Of a stretch of 64,000 bases of DNA, positions 17,985 to 26,179 are shown piece by piece. The position numbers and the translations under genes are program-made. The stretch covers positions 2,590,344-2,654,343 of the forward strand of contig NZ_LT800497.1 of assembly GCF_900166635.1 (NCBI RefSeq), given 5' to 3'. How positions within the stretch are numbered: position 1 is the first letter of the stretch; every line of letters begins with the position of its first letter. The notes under the pieces were generated by a model that saw only the letters and a list, made by a program, of their open reading frames with translations, did no database searches and was not told the DNA's origin. The stretch is from Oceanobacillus timonensis (GTDB taxonomy: Bacteria; Bacillota; Bacilli; Bacillales; Amphibacillaceae).

Positions 17985-18458
17985 ATGGTATCACTGATTA
18001 TTATACTGTGGGGCTGTTTATTAATTGGTTTGATGGCAATCGGTGGATATTTTATGTTTCGAAAGTTTCTAAAAAGACTCCCTAAAGAAGACGGACGATC
18101 CATTATGGATTGGGAAGAATATTATTTAGAGCAAACCATACATAAATGGCCGCAAACAGAAAAAGACTTTTTAGAAGAACTGGTTTCCCCTGTCCCTGAA
18201 CTGTTCAGAGACGTAGCTAGACAAAAAATTGCCAGTAAAATTGGAGAATTATCCATTCAGAAAGATGAGGCGAACATCACACGTTCAACATTGATTGAGG
18301 GATACATTCTAGCAACACCAAAAAAAGACCACAAATTTCTCCGCAAAAAATTAAAAGAAAAAAATATCGATGTAACGCCATATGAACCTTTTTTCAAACA
18401 GTCCAAAGAGGATTATCAGGAAAATTGGAGAGAAAAATACAAGCAGAAAAATTCATAG
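17985..18458 (+). CDS. yneK: Membrane-anchored protein of unknown function, YneK/DUF2621 family
   Basis: This 157-residue protein has one N-terminal membrane helix (about residues 4-25), then a cytosolic part with DGRSIMDWEEYYLEQTIHKW, FRDVARQKIASKIGEL and EGYILATPKKDHKFLRKKL, features I associate with the YneK family. No catalytic motif is seen. The ATG follows a strong GGGGGAGG. In B. subtilis yneK also sits between the ccd genes and aconitase, here on the opposite strand to most neighbours and convergent with ccdC; the two share the hairpin at 18535-18580. Confidence 0.8.
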   Translation: MVSLIIILWGCLLIGLMAIGGYFMFRKFLKRLPKEDGRSIMDWEEYYLEQTIHKWPQTEKDFLEELVSPVPELFRDVARQKIASKIGELSIQKDEANITRSTLIEGYILATPKKDHKFLRKKLKEKNIDVTPYEPFFKQSKEDYQENWREKYKQKNS

Positions 18459-18534
18459 GATACAAAGACTATCTGGATAAACATCTATTGACAGAAAGGT
18501 TTTTAGCAGCAAAGAATTCCGAGCGTTTGTCTGT

Positions 18535-18580
18535 AACCAAAAAGCAAAGTGCAGGTCGTTACGCACTTTGCTTTTTGGTT
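18535..18580. terminator. Bidirectional terminator between yneK and ccdC
   Basis: An 18-bp perfect stem (AACCAAAAAGCAAAGTGC and complement, 10-base loop). One arm is formed by the last codons of ccdC, so the hairpin serves both converging genes. Confidence 0.85.
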
Positions 18581-19026
18581 AATTGTACATATTGATAGAG
18601 CATCGCTATTCTCCAAGTACCTATCATTCCTAAGGCAAGTAAAAAGAACATGCCAGAGGTCTCGCCTACAGAGATGCTTGTACCAATTATCAGCTTAATG
18701 GTAATACGAACGATTAATAAGCCAACTAAAATAACTGGAAACATTTTGGAGGGTTTGACGTAAATATTATCATCAGAATGCTCTAATTTTGATGTTTTTA
18801 TTAGAAATATAGAAAATATCATTCCTACTACCAAGGCTTCTGCAACCTGAAGCCAGCTTATCCGGAACATAGGAAACAAGAACATCAATGCCCCTGTGCT
18901 CATGAAAAAAGGTGGCAAAATAATTTTTTTTACAGATGCCGGTTTTCTGGAGGCACGCATTCGCACAAATATCATCACAATTGCCATGAATGCAAAGACA
19001 GCTGTTGTCGCAATTGCTAAATACAT
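18559..19026 (-). CDS. ccdC: CcdC/YneJ family membrane protein
   Basis: This 155-residue protein has about four to five membrane helices and the family stretch MRASRKPASVKKIILPPFFM. CcdC sits with CcdA in B. subtilis; CcdA is required for cytochrome c synthesis while the role of CcdC is unclear. ATG at 19026 is preferred to an in-frame TTG three codons earlier because the TTG abuts AAGAG. In B. subtilis the response-regulator-like ccdB (yneI) lies between ccdA and ccdC; here only 115 bp without a reading frame separate them. Confidence 0.82.
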   Translation of the reverse strand: MYLAIATTAVFAFMAIVMIFVRMRASRKPASVKKIILPPFFMSTGALMFLFPMFRISWLQVAEALVVGMIFSIFLIKTSKLEHSDDNIYVKPSKMFPVILVGLLIVRITIKLIIGTSISVGETSGMFFLLALGMIGTWRIAMLYQYVQLTKKQSA

Positions 19027-19141
19027 AAATAACAACTCTTTTCTTTATACAATGGAAAATACCGATTCATATTATTTTGGCTAATATTTCCCCATACAAT
19101 AAAATGTTTTTCAATGGAATCCAGTACCATATCAATAATGT

Positions 19142-19846
19142 TTAAAAACCGGTAAATCCAAATAAATTTGCTAAAAACGCTGTAATTCTCGTCATCCAAT
19201 CAAAGAATAATGCAACGCCCATGAATACCATAATCCAACCGCCAATTTTCACCATCTTTTTACTATGTTTTCTAAACCACTTTAATTTGCCAATGAAGAA
19301 AGCAAGCAGCAAGAAAGGAATAGCAAAACCTAAAATATAGCTAATCATCATGATAAGTCCAAGATTAGGATTCGTTGCAGCTAACGAGAATACAACCATT
19401 AAAATCGGTCCGGTACATGGTGTCCAGCCTAAAGAAAACGCCATTCCAATAATAATTGAACCAAAAAAACCAGCGGGACGGTTTTTAAACTGTATTTTAC
19501 GATCTTTCATCAGAAATTCGAAATTTAAAACGCCTACAATAACCAGACCAAAAAATATAATTAAAATAGCACCAATCTGTCTGATGGTATCTTGATAGGT
19601 CATTAAAAATTCGGAAATATAGGTTGTCGTAAATCCAATCATTATAAAAATACTTGAAAAACCGATTAGAAAACATATTGTATGTAATATCGCTTTTCGA
19701 TCGAGCCGTTTATCATCTTGATTTACTTCATCCATGCTCATCCCGGTAATATACGAAAGAAATACAGGATATAAAGGAAGAACACAAGGCGAAATAAATG
19801 AAAGGAATCCAGCTGCAAAAGCCAGAAAAATATTAATCTCTTCCAC
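19142..19846 (-). CDS. ccdA: Cytochrome c biogenesis protein CcdA (thiol-disulfide electron carrier)
   Basis: CcdA carries reducing equivalents across the membrane from cytosolic thioredoxin to extracellular partners such as ResA. The 234-residue protein has six predicted membrane helices and the two redox cysteines in FISPCVLPLYP (Cys21) and GWTPCTGPIL. The GTG at 19846 is used: an in-frame GTG three codons earlier is itself part of the ribosome site AAGGGGTGAG, and the shorter form MEEINIFLAFAAGFLSF matches the family start. YneN, a likely partner, is encoded about 6 kb away. Confidence 0.93.
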   Translation of the reverse strand: MEEINIFLAFAAGFLSFISPCVLPLYPVFLSYITGMSMDEVNQDDKRLDRKAILHTICFLIGFSSIFIMIGFTTTYISEFLMTYQDTIRQIGAILIIFFGLVIVGVLNFEFLMKDRKIQFKNRPAGFFGSIIIGMAFSLGWTPCTGPILMVVFSLAATNPNLGLIMMISYILGFAIPFLLLAFFIGKLKWFRKHSKKMVKIGGWIMVFMGVALFFDWMTRITAFLANLFGFTGF

Positions 19847-19855
19847 ATGACTCAC

Positions 19856-20251
19856 CCCTTAATCATTTCTATTTTAACAGAGAACTAAAAAAATAAAAGT
19901 CAAATTTATGACAATCTATATACATTTTATGAATGAAATTCTCGAAATATTCGCTTCTCCGTTTTCGGTTCTTCGCTAAATTTGATGGTGTAATAACTAT
20001 ATTGTACTTTAAAAAGTACCTTCCTTTCCATAGGAACAGGGTTTGGGCGTTTCTTCCATCTATCTGTTGATAAATATAGGAAGGGTGAGGTGTAAGAAGT
20101 AAGACGACCGCTGCGGCGGAGTGGTTGGCCGGAGCGGGAGCTGTACACCATACCCTGTTCAAAAAAATAGCAGGACACTTTAACTCAAAGCAAGGTTTAT
20201 ATGCTTATTTTTAAGTACGTAAGTTGAGTAACTAAATCATACAAGATAACA
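19856..20251. other. Gene-free intergenic region upstream of ccdA
   Basis: No credible gene is seen on either strand; the longer open frames overlap a GC-rich repeat-like patch. The region holds the ccdA leader and the inverted-repeat element at 20034-20160. Confidence 0.5.
20034..20160. repeat. GC-rich intergenic element bounded by a 9-bp inverted repeat
   Basis: GAACAGGGT at 20034-20042 and ACCCTGTTC at 20152-20160 bound 127 bp whose right half (GACCGCTGCGGCGGAGTGG, GGCCGGAGCGGGAGC) is far richer in GC than its surroundings. CGACCGCT plus CGG is shared with the dispersed repeat at 60928-61105, so it may be a diverged relative. No reading frame or RNA class is recognised. Confidence 0.45.
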
Positions 20252-20297
20252 AAAAAACCACCCTTCTGCTTCATTTTCAACAGAAAAATGGTTTTTG
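20252..20297 (-). terminator. Terminator after yneF
   Basis: On the minus strand CAAAAACCATTTTTCTG pairs with CAGAAGGGTGGTTTTTTTG, ending in seven Ts, about 110 bp beyond the yneF stop. Confidence 0.75.
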
Positions 20298-20405
20298 AAA
20301 ATACTTAACCAATCAATTTTTACTTTAAAGAAAAAATAAATCCGACAGTTTTTTATTATAATCAGAAAAAATCAAGATTGTTGTAAAAAACAGATATATC
20401 AAGGG

Positions 20406-20627
20406 TTATTTCTGATTTTGATTATTCATAGATCGCATCATTTGATTGATTTTCTTTTGTGACGGCTTCTGGCCCATTTGCATCATCAATGTACGAAGCA
20501 TTTGCTCATTGATCGGCGGATTCTTTTTCAAGTAGTTCATCATATATTTTCTTGCAATAAAAAATCCAAGAGCAACACCAGCAATTAAAGCTGCAATTGC
20601 AATTAATACTACCCATATCGTACTCAT
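20406..20627 (-). CDS. yneF: Small membrane protein YneF (UPF0154 family)
   Basis: This 73-residue protein has one N-terminal membrane helix (residues about 5-25) and the conserved cytosolic segment [20 protein letters not shown] and [20 protein letters not shown] typical of UPF0154. Function unknown; related proteins are widespread in Firmicutes. It lies between sirA and ccdA as in B. subtilis and is probably co-transcribed with sirA (47-bp gap), ending at the terminator at 20252-20297. Confidence 0.92.
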   Translation of the reverse strand: MSTIWVVLIAIAALIAGVALGFFIARKYMMNYLKKNPPINEQMLRTLMMQMGQKPSQKKINQMMRSMNNQNQK

Positions 20628-20674
20628 GTTACTACATTTCCTCCTTCGTGTTGTCTCTAATACAGTATATTAGA

Positions 20675-21133
20675 TTAGAGGAAATTATACAACACTTGAC
20701 TTTCATCATCCAGAGCTTTTATTGGTTTAGGAGAAATCCACCCATATTGCGGGTTATCCTTACCCTGAACAAAGAAATAAGGATGAATATCTTCTAAAAT
20801 AGGGAAAAGCAGAGACACCGCCGTAGTCAAATGATGACATTTTAAAATTAATTCTCCATTCTCAAAATACAGGCAAACGGCTTCCTTACCTCTTTTTACG
20901 AGAACTCTATTTCCGATTCGTTTTACGTTAATTTCCGGTGAAGAAAACGTCTTTAAATGCATAGCGAACTTATAAAAATGGATTTTTCGTGTTATAAATC
21001 GAAATTGCTTTCTTATTATAATTTCATCCTTTTTTTCAGCACATTCCATAAAGAATCGATGTAATAAATCACTTTTATGGAAATAGTTTTTTGCCACATT
21101 TTCTTCTATCCAATAAATTGCGTATTCATTCAT
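20675..21133 (-). CDS. sirA: Sporulation inhibitor of replication SirA (YneE)
   Basis: SirA binds domain I of DnaA and blocks new rounds of replication when cells enter sporulation. The 152-residue product has the family's alternating aromatic N-terminus (NEYAIYWIEENVAKNYFHK) and the C-terminal YGWISPKP, close to YGWLNP of the B. subtilis protein. Similarity to B. subtilis is modest overall, so part of the assignment rests on position between tkt and yneF. ATG at 21133 lies eight bases after AAAGGGGG; the preceding in-frame GTG is too close. A candidate Spo0A box lies in its promoter (21157-21190). Confidence 0.78.
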   Translation of the reverse strand: MNEYAIYWIEENVAKNYFHKSDLLHRFFMECAEKKDEIIIRKQFRFITRKIHFYKFAMHLKTFSSPEINVKRIGNRVLVKRGKEAVCLYFENGELILKCHHLTTAVSLLFPILEDIHPYFFVQGKDNPQYGWISPKPIKALDDESQVLYNFL

Positions 21134-21156
21134 CACGTATTCCCCCTTTGACTATT

Positions 21157-21190
21157 ATTATAGAGGAATCTATCTTCGGAAGTTGTCAAA
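21157..21190 (-). promoter_or_regulatory. Candidate sirA promoter with possible Spo0A box
   Basis: TATAAT on the minus strand at 21157-21162 lies 24 bp before the sirA start. No consensus -35 is present at 17 bp; instead TGTCAAA at 21184-21190 on the plus strand, one mismatch from the 0A box TGTCGAA, overlaps the region around the -35. Such an arrangement is typical of promoters activated by Spo0A~P, and sirA is a Spo0A target in B. subtilis. Confidence 0.4.
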
Positions 21191-21230
21191 ATAGCGTGCA
21201 AGAAACAACTTCTTTTGTCGAATACAAGAA

Positions 21231-21262
21231 TAAAGAGAGCAATATTATCATTGCTCTCTTTA
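21231..21262 (-). terminator. Terminator after tkt
   Basis: A 13-bp perfect stem TAAAGAGAGCAAT with a 6-base loop, 20 bp past the tkt stop; the distal arm is T-rich on the minus strand. Confidence 0.75.
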
Positions 21263-21282
21263 TAGATATAATATATTCTTTT

Positions 21283-23283
21283 TTATTTTGTTACTTCTTC
21301 TACTAATTGAACAACGTTCTCTACGGTGAAACCATATTTTTCAATGATTAAATCGCCATTAGCAGAAGCACCGAAACGATCAATTGTTAGTGTCTTACCT
21401 TCCAGGCCGACATAACGATCCCATCCAAATGAGGAAGCCATTTCAATTCCTACTCTGGCAGTTACCTCTTTCGGAAGTACTTTGTTTTTATAAGCTTCAT
21501 CTTGTGCTTCAAAACGATCCCACGAAGGCATACTTACAACTCGAGCATCAATATTTTTTGCTTTAAGCGCTTCTTGAGCTGCAACCGCCAAGTGAACTTC
21601 GGAACCGGTAGCTAGAAGAAGCGTATCCGGTGTTTCTTTTTCAGAATCACTTACAATATAAGCACCTTTTTTAACACCATCATATGCCAGCTCTGCTGTA
21701 TGAGCCAGTGTTGGAATGTTTTGTCGGGTCAGCACAAGGGCTGTCGGCTGATTAGTTGACTCTAATGCTATTCTCCAGGCAGCTTGTACCTCATTGGCAT
21801 CTGCTGGGCGAATGAGAGATAAATGTGGCATAGCACGTAAAGCAGCCAATTGTTCAATTGGTTCATGAGTCGGGCCATCTTCACCTACTGCAATCGAATC
21901 ATGTGTGAACACATAAGTTACCGGTGCATTCATAATAGATGCAAGGCGAATGGAAGGACGTAAATAGTCACTGAATACAAAGAATGTTCCTCCAAAGATA
22001 TTCAGTCCTCCGTGAAGCGCCATGCCATTTAACGCAGCCCCCATTGCGTGTTCGCGTACACCGAACCAGATATTACGTCCGCTATAATCTTCTTTTGTAA
22101 AGTCAGTTTCATCATTGATTGTTGTTTTGTTAGATCCAGCCAGGTCCGCGCTGCCTCCAAAAAAGTTTGGAACAGTTTTTGCAACTGCATTTAATACTTC
22201 CCCGGAAGATGCACGTGTAGCCAGCTTAGATCCTTCCTCATAAACTGGTAAATGTTCGTCCCAGTTTTCTGGAAGTTCTCCTTTCAATGCCAGTTCAAAG
22301 TTTTTACCTAGCTCAGGATAAGCTTCTTTATAAGCTGCTACAAGTTGATTCCATGCAGCTTCTTTATCTGAACCGTCATCGACGATTTTTTCTTTGAAAT
22401 CAGCATATACTTCTTCAGGTACATGGAATTCATCATACGTCCAATTATAATTTTCCTTGGTCAGCTTCACTTCATCTGCCCCAAGTGCAGCTCCGTGCGC
22501 AGCGCTGGATGCAGATTTATTTGGAGAGCCATAACCAATAACCGTTTTTACTTCAATTAGTGTAGGCTGATCTTTATTTTGCTGTGCTTCTTTAATTGCC
22601 TGACGGATAGACGCAAGATCATTACCATCTTCTACCCGTAATACTTGCCAGCCATATGCTTTAAAGCGTTGTTCTGTGTTATCGGAGAAGGAACGATCTA
22701 AATCACCGTCTAATGAAATATCGTTGGAATCATATAAAGCAATCAATTTGCCGAGCCCCATGTGTCCTGCCAGAGATGCTGATTCGTGGGAAATCCCTTC
22801 CATTAAATCTCCATCGCTTACAATCGCGTAGGTATAATGATCAACTACATTATATCCTTCTTTATTATAAGTTGCGCCAAGATGCGCTTCTGCCATTGCC
22901 ATTCCAACGGACATCGCAATTCCTTGTCCTAATGGACCAGTTGTAGCTTCAACCCCGTCCGTATGATGCACTTCCGGATGCCCCGGTGTTTTAGAATCCC
23001 ATTGACGGAAATTTTTCAAATCACCAATAGATACTTTATAGCCGGATAAATGCAGCAAGCTGTAAAGTAACATAGAACCGTGTCCAGCTGATAATACAAA
23101 GCGGTCCCGATTGAACCATTTTGAATTCTTAGGATTGTGATCCATAAAATCTGTCCAAAGCGTATAAGCCATTGGCGCTGCCCCCATCGGCAATCCTGGA
23201 TGACCTGAACTTGCATTTTCAATCGCGTCAATAGCTAACGTGCGAATGGTATTAATCGATAATTGCTCAATTTGTTGTGTCAT
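21283..23283 (-). CDS. tkt: Transketolase
   Basis: Transketolase moves two-carbon units between sugar phosphates in the pentose phosphate pathway using thiamine diphosphate. The 666-residue protein has the ThDP motif [19 protein letters not shown], the dimer and substrate residues [18 protein letters not shown] and [15 protein letters not shown], and the pyrimidine-binding [18 protein letters not shown] and [17 protein letters not shown] at 23283 follows AAGGAG. It lies between ynzC and sirA as in B. subtilis; a 91-bp gap after ynzC could hold its own promoter. Confidence 0.97.
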   Translation of the reverse strand: MTQQIEQLSINTIRTLAIDAIENASSGHPGLPMGAAPMAYTLWTDFMDHNPKNSKWFNRDRFVLSAGHGSMLLYSLLHLSGYKVSIGDLKNFRQWDSKTPGHPEVHHTDGVEATTGPLGQGIAMSVGMAMAEAHLGATYNKEGYNVVDHYTYAIVSDGDLMEGISHESASLAGHMGLGKLIALYDSNDISLDGDLDRSFSDNTEQRFKAYGWQVLRVEDGNDLASIRQAIKEAQQNKDQPTLIEVKTVIGYGSPNKSASSAAHGAALGADEVKLTKENYNWTYDEFHVPEEVYADFKEKIVDDGSDKEAAWNQLVAAYKEAYPELGKNFELALKGELPENWDEHLPVYEEGSKLATRASSGEVLNAVAKTVPNFFGGSADLAGSNKTTINDETDFTKEDYSGRNIWFGVREHAMGAALNGMALHGGLNIFGGTFFVFSDYLRPSIRLASIMNAPVTYVFTHDSIAVGEDGPTHEPIEQLAALRAMPHLSLIRPADANEVQAAWRIALESTNQPTALVLTRQNIPTLAHTAELAYDGVKKGAYIVSDSEKETPDTLLLATGSEVHLAVAAQEALKAKNIDARVVSMPSWDRFEAQDEAYKNKVLPKEVTARVGIEMASSFGWDRYVGLEGKTLTIDRFGASANGDLIIEKYGFTVENVVQLVEEVTK

Positions 23284-23374
23284 TATTTTTCTCCTTCCAC
23301 TGCAAACATATTCTTTTCATATCTCTATTTTATAATGAAATCCAGAACGATACAAGCTAAGTCCATGTGGCTTA

Positions 23375-23608
23375 CTAATGTTTCTTGTTACGTTCCTGAT
23401 AATCACGAAGTTTTTTTGGCGTCACATCATTGCCTGCAGGGTCAACTACCGTCATCCCTTTTAAATGATTTTTGAAAGATCCCCGTACGTTTGCCAGATA
23501 CTCTTCCCGAAGTTCTTTCTGTTCTTTTTTTTCTTCTTCTGTTAATCCTTCATTTTTCGATTTATTCGCTAATACATTTATTCTATCTATTTTATCTTTA
23601 GACAACAT
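23375..23608 (-). CDS. ynzC: DUF896 small protein YnzC
   Basis: This 77-residue protein is almost wholly helical: MLSKDKIDRINVLANKSKNE, GLTEEEKKEQKELREEYL, then GMTVVDPAGNDVTPKKL, the signature of DUF896. In B. subtilis ynzC is the third gene of the LexA-controlled yneA-yneB-ynzC operon. Here it lies 202 bp after yneB with a repeat copy between, so co-transcription is less certain. Molecular function unknown. Confidence 0.92.
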   Translation of the reverse strand: MLSKDKIDRINVLANKSKNEGLTEEEKKEQKELREEYLANVRGSFKNHLKGMTVVDPAGNDVTPKKLRDYQERNKKH

Positions 23609-23683
23609 AACTTGTCCCTCCTTCTATAGTTAAGCGTTCAAAATGTTGTCAATACGTTGCAACAGGACAGGGAATCGAAACGG

Positions 23684-23762
23684 TTTTCGATGGGACGAGT
23701 AAGCATAGCAATGTTGTCAGGTTAGTATGACCGCTACAGAAAAACATAGTCCCAGTTCCAAT
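23684..23762 (-). repeat. Dispersed repeat copy between ynzC and yneB
   Basis: TTTCGATGGGACGAGTAAGC, then CAATGTTGTCAGGTTAG, GACCGCTACAGAAAAA and AGTCCCAGTTCC match in order segments of the 178-bp element at 60928-61105, with the middle part deleted. It lies between two genes that in B. subtilis are in one SOS operon. Confidence 0.7.
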
Positions 23763-23810
23763 CCTGAATAAAGAGCAGTTATTGTTCTGCTTCTCTATAT
23801 TACGTCACTG

Positions 23811-24522
<712 letters not shown>

Positions 24523-24596
24523 TTATTTTCCTTCATTATAAATTCTATTAATACGTTATAAAATAAGCAAGGAAATAAGTTATCCTGTTCCAAAAC

Positions 24597-24692
24597 CTAA
24601 ACAGTCGTAACCATCATTACATATAAAAAAAGTAAAGCAATAATAAAAGCTACAATATAAAACGCGTCAGACTTCATTAGTTTTTCAAACAT
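24597..24692 (-). CDS. SOS-controlled 31-residue single-span membrane peptide at the yneA position
   Basis: ATG at 24692 lies behind AAGGGGAG. The product is MFEKLMKSDAFYIVAFIIAL followed by LFLYVMMVTTV, then TAG. A short charged cytosolic start is followed by one hydrophobic helix (about residues 11-30). It is the first gene of a transcript driven by a near-perfect sigma-A promoter with a LexA box in the spacer and another downstream. In B. subtilis this place is held by yneA, an SOS cell-division inhibitor with one membrane helix and an extracellular LysM domain. Here only a helix remains and no LysM sequence follows. It may be a minimal division inhibitor (compare SidA of Caulobacter, 29 residues) or the relic of a truncated yneA. 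The reading and its control are seen; the role is inferred. Confidence 0.7.
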   Translation of the reverse strand: MFEKLMKSDAFYIVAFIIALLFLYVMMVTTV

Positions 24693-24728
24693 TTTAAAAC
24701 TCCCCTTCAGTTATTTTATAAATTCACG

Positions 24729-24740
24729 GAACAGCTGTTC
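24729..24740. promoter_or_regulatory. LexA box 1 of the SOS peptide-yneB promoter
   Basis: GAACAGCTGTTC, a perfect palindromic match to GAAC-N4-GTTC, positioned just downstream of the -10 near the transcription start. Confidence 0.85.
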
Positions 24741-24747
24741 TAAAAAT

Positions 24748-24776
24748 AGTATATAAAGAACAACTGTTCTTGTCAA
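24748..24776 (-). promoter_or_regulatory. Sigma-A promoter of the SOS peptide-yneB transcript
   Basis: TTGACA at 24771-24776 and TATACT at 24748-24753 on the minus strand with exactly 17 bp between. The spacer carries LexA box 2 (24758-24769), so repression by LexA should be tight and induction strong. Confidence 0.88.
24758..24769. promoter_or_regulatory. LexA box 2 in the promoter spacer
   Basis: GAACAACTGTTC matches GAAC-N4-GTTC. The two boxes are 29 bp apart, close to three helical turns, which would place the LexA dimers on the same DNA face. Confidence 0.85.
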
Positions 24777-24785
24777 CACTTTTTA

Positions 24786-24797
24786 GAACGTTTGTTT
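24786..24797. promoter_or_regulatory. Imperfect LexA box upstream of lexA
   Basis: GAACGTTTGTTT differs from the consensus in the last base. It touches the lexA -35 and is 28 bp from box 2, suggesting autoregulation with weaker affinity. Confidence 0.55.
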
Positions 24798-24824
24798 GTA
24801 AAAGATAAAATTACATGCTATACT
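24796..24824 (+). promoter_or_regulatory. Sigma-A promoter of lexA
   Basis: TTGTAA at 24796-24801 and TATACT at 24819-24824 are separated by 17 bp; the lexA ribosome site AGAGGGGAG follows. Confidence 0.75.
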
Positions 24825-24861
24825 GTAAATAACAAATACCTATGCCAGAGGGGAGAAAATC

Positions 24862-25482
24862 ATGACAAAACTTTCAAAAAGACAGCAAATGATTTTTAAC
24901 TTTATTAAAGAAGAAGTAGAACAGAAAGGCTATCCGCCTTCTGTCCGGGAAATTGCAGTAGCTGTCGGTTTAGCTTCAAGCTCTACTGTTCATGGTCATT
25001 TAGAAAGATTAGAAAACAAAGGATTTATTCGTAGAGATCCAACCAAGCCCCGCGCAATTGAGGTTATATATGGTAATGAAAATGAAGCACCCAGAGATAA
25101 AGCCATTTATGTACCGGTAATTGGTAAAGTTACCGCAGGAATTCCTATTACTGCGATTGAAAATATTGAAGAATTTGTTCCCGTTCCCAGCTCTTCAGCC
25201 GGACCGGATGATAACCTGTTTGTACTAATTATTGAAGGAGAAAGTATGATTGAGGCAGGCATTCTGGATAATGATATGGTTATCGTTAAACAGCAAAGTT
25301 CTGCTGATAATGGCGATATTGTTGTGGCCATGACCGAGGAAGATGAAGCTACTGTGAAACGATTTTTTAAAGAAAAGAATCGATTCCGGCTGCAGCCTGA
25401 AAATCCGACAATGGAGCCTCTCTATTATGAAAATGTAACGATTCTTGGTAAAGTTATCGGCCTATATCGCCATATCCATTAA
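24862..25482 (+). CDS. lexA: SOS repressor LexA (DinR)
   Basis: LexA represses DNA-damage genes and cleaves itself when RecA is activated. The 206-residue protein has the N-terminal winged helix ([38 protein letters not shown]), the cleavage site Ala92-Gly93 in KVTAGIP, and the catalytic dyad Ser128 (EGESMIEAG) and Lys166 (ATVKRF). All key residues are present. It diverges from the SOS peptide-yneB transcript with three LexA boxes in between, and a further box lies at parE in this window. It ends at the hairpin 25567-25608. Confidence 0.98.
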   Translation: MTKLSKRQQMIFNFIKEEVEQKGYPPSVREIAVAVGLASSSTVHGHLERLENKGFIRRDPTKPRAIEVIYGNENEAPRDKAIYVPVIGKVTAGIPITAIENIEEFVPVPSSSAGPDDNLFVLIIEGESMIEAGILDNDMVIVKQQSSADNGDIVVAMTEEDEATVKRFFKEKNRFRLQPENPTMEPLYYENVTILGKVIGLYRHIH

Positions 25483-25566
25483 TTGAAAAAGCTCCCAAAC
25501 TGCTGTTCAAACAAGTGCTATTCCAATGAGGCCTATAGACAGCTATACAAATATTTCACGAATAAG

Positions 25567-25608
25567 AAGTTAACAGACATCCATTTAAAAGATGTCTGTT
25601 AACTTTTT
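25567..25608 (+). terminator. Terminator after lexA
   Basis: A 15-bp stem (AAGTTAACAGACATC and complement) with a 9-base loop followed by TTTTT, 85 bp past the lexA stop. Confidence 0.85.
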
Positions 25609-25671
25609 AACATAAATCGCGCGTACGCTTCATATGTTTGTGTAAAAGACAAGCCTAAGGAGTGAATCGCC

Positions 25672-25932
25672 TTGACGGAAATCATTAAAAAAAGATGGAT
25701 TTATATTCCGATAATCATCATTAGCTTTGTATTCGGTCTTGTTTATTTAACCAAAGTAGCTGACTATTTGACCCTCCCATTTCTATCAGTACTTTTGCTC
25801 ATTCTTACTTTTCTGGAAGTCTATCCAGGCAAAAATTATTTTTCCCGGAAAAACATCATCAAAATGCTTGCTGCTCTTCTCATCGTTTCCCTTGCAGCAT
25901 GGTACCAAATTACAGTTTTTATCCTTGGATAA
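25672..25932 (+). CDS. Small hydrophobic protein of unknown function
   Basis: This is an 86-residue protein starting with TTG at 25672, nine bases after AAGGAG. After a basic N-terminus (MTEIIKKRWIY) come three hydrophobic segments (about 9-27, 33-50, 64-84), with a short polar loop PGKNYFSRKNIIK between the second and third. No family is recognised. It lies exactly at the junction between the lexA block and the spo0A block, has its own ribosome site, and is bounded by terminators on both sides, so it is probably expressed alone. The basic-inside charge pattern supports a real membrane protein. Confidence 0.6.
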   Translation: MTEIIKKRWIYIPIIIISFVFGLVYLTKVADYLTLPFLSVLLLILTFLEVYPGKNYFSRKNIIKMLAALLIVSLAAWYQITVFILG

Positions 25933-26006
25933 ATAACTTATTTTTCACATCTCCGTTTATTCCCTTCACTTGATTCGAAGCGATGCAGCTTCGTATTTAT
26001 CTATAA

Positions 26007-26066
26007 CAAAAGACACCTCTCTTTACTGGTAAATGTTACATGCCAATAAAGAAAAATGTCTTTTGA
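26007..26066. terminator. Hairpin between the small membrane gene and spo0A
   Basis: CAAAAGACA at 26007 pairs with TGTCTTTTG near 26058-26066 and the inner parts pair as CTTTACTGG/CCAATAAAG with a few mismatches. It lies between two converging genes and could serve either. Confidence 0.6.
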
Positions 26067-26179
26067 TAAAAAGCGATTTATTTATAGCCCTAAAAAGAAG
26101 CTTATCGGCTTCTAAGCGCGGGCTTGCAAATACGATATAAGTAATGTAAATCCTATCACACATAGGGTTCAATACCCCA

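Noticed and set aside
19017..19199. 60-codon frame between ccdA and ccdC considered as a ccdB remnant
   Set aside because: Overlaps both genes, shows no receiver-domain motif and lacks a ribosome site.
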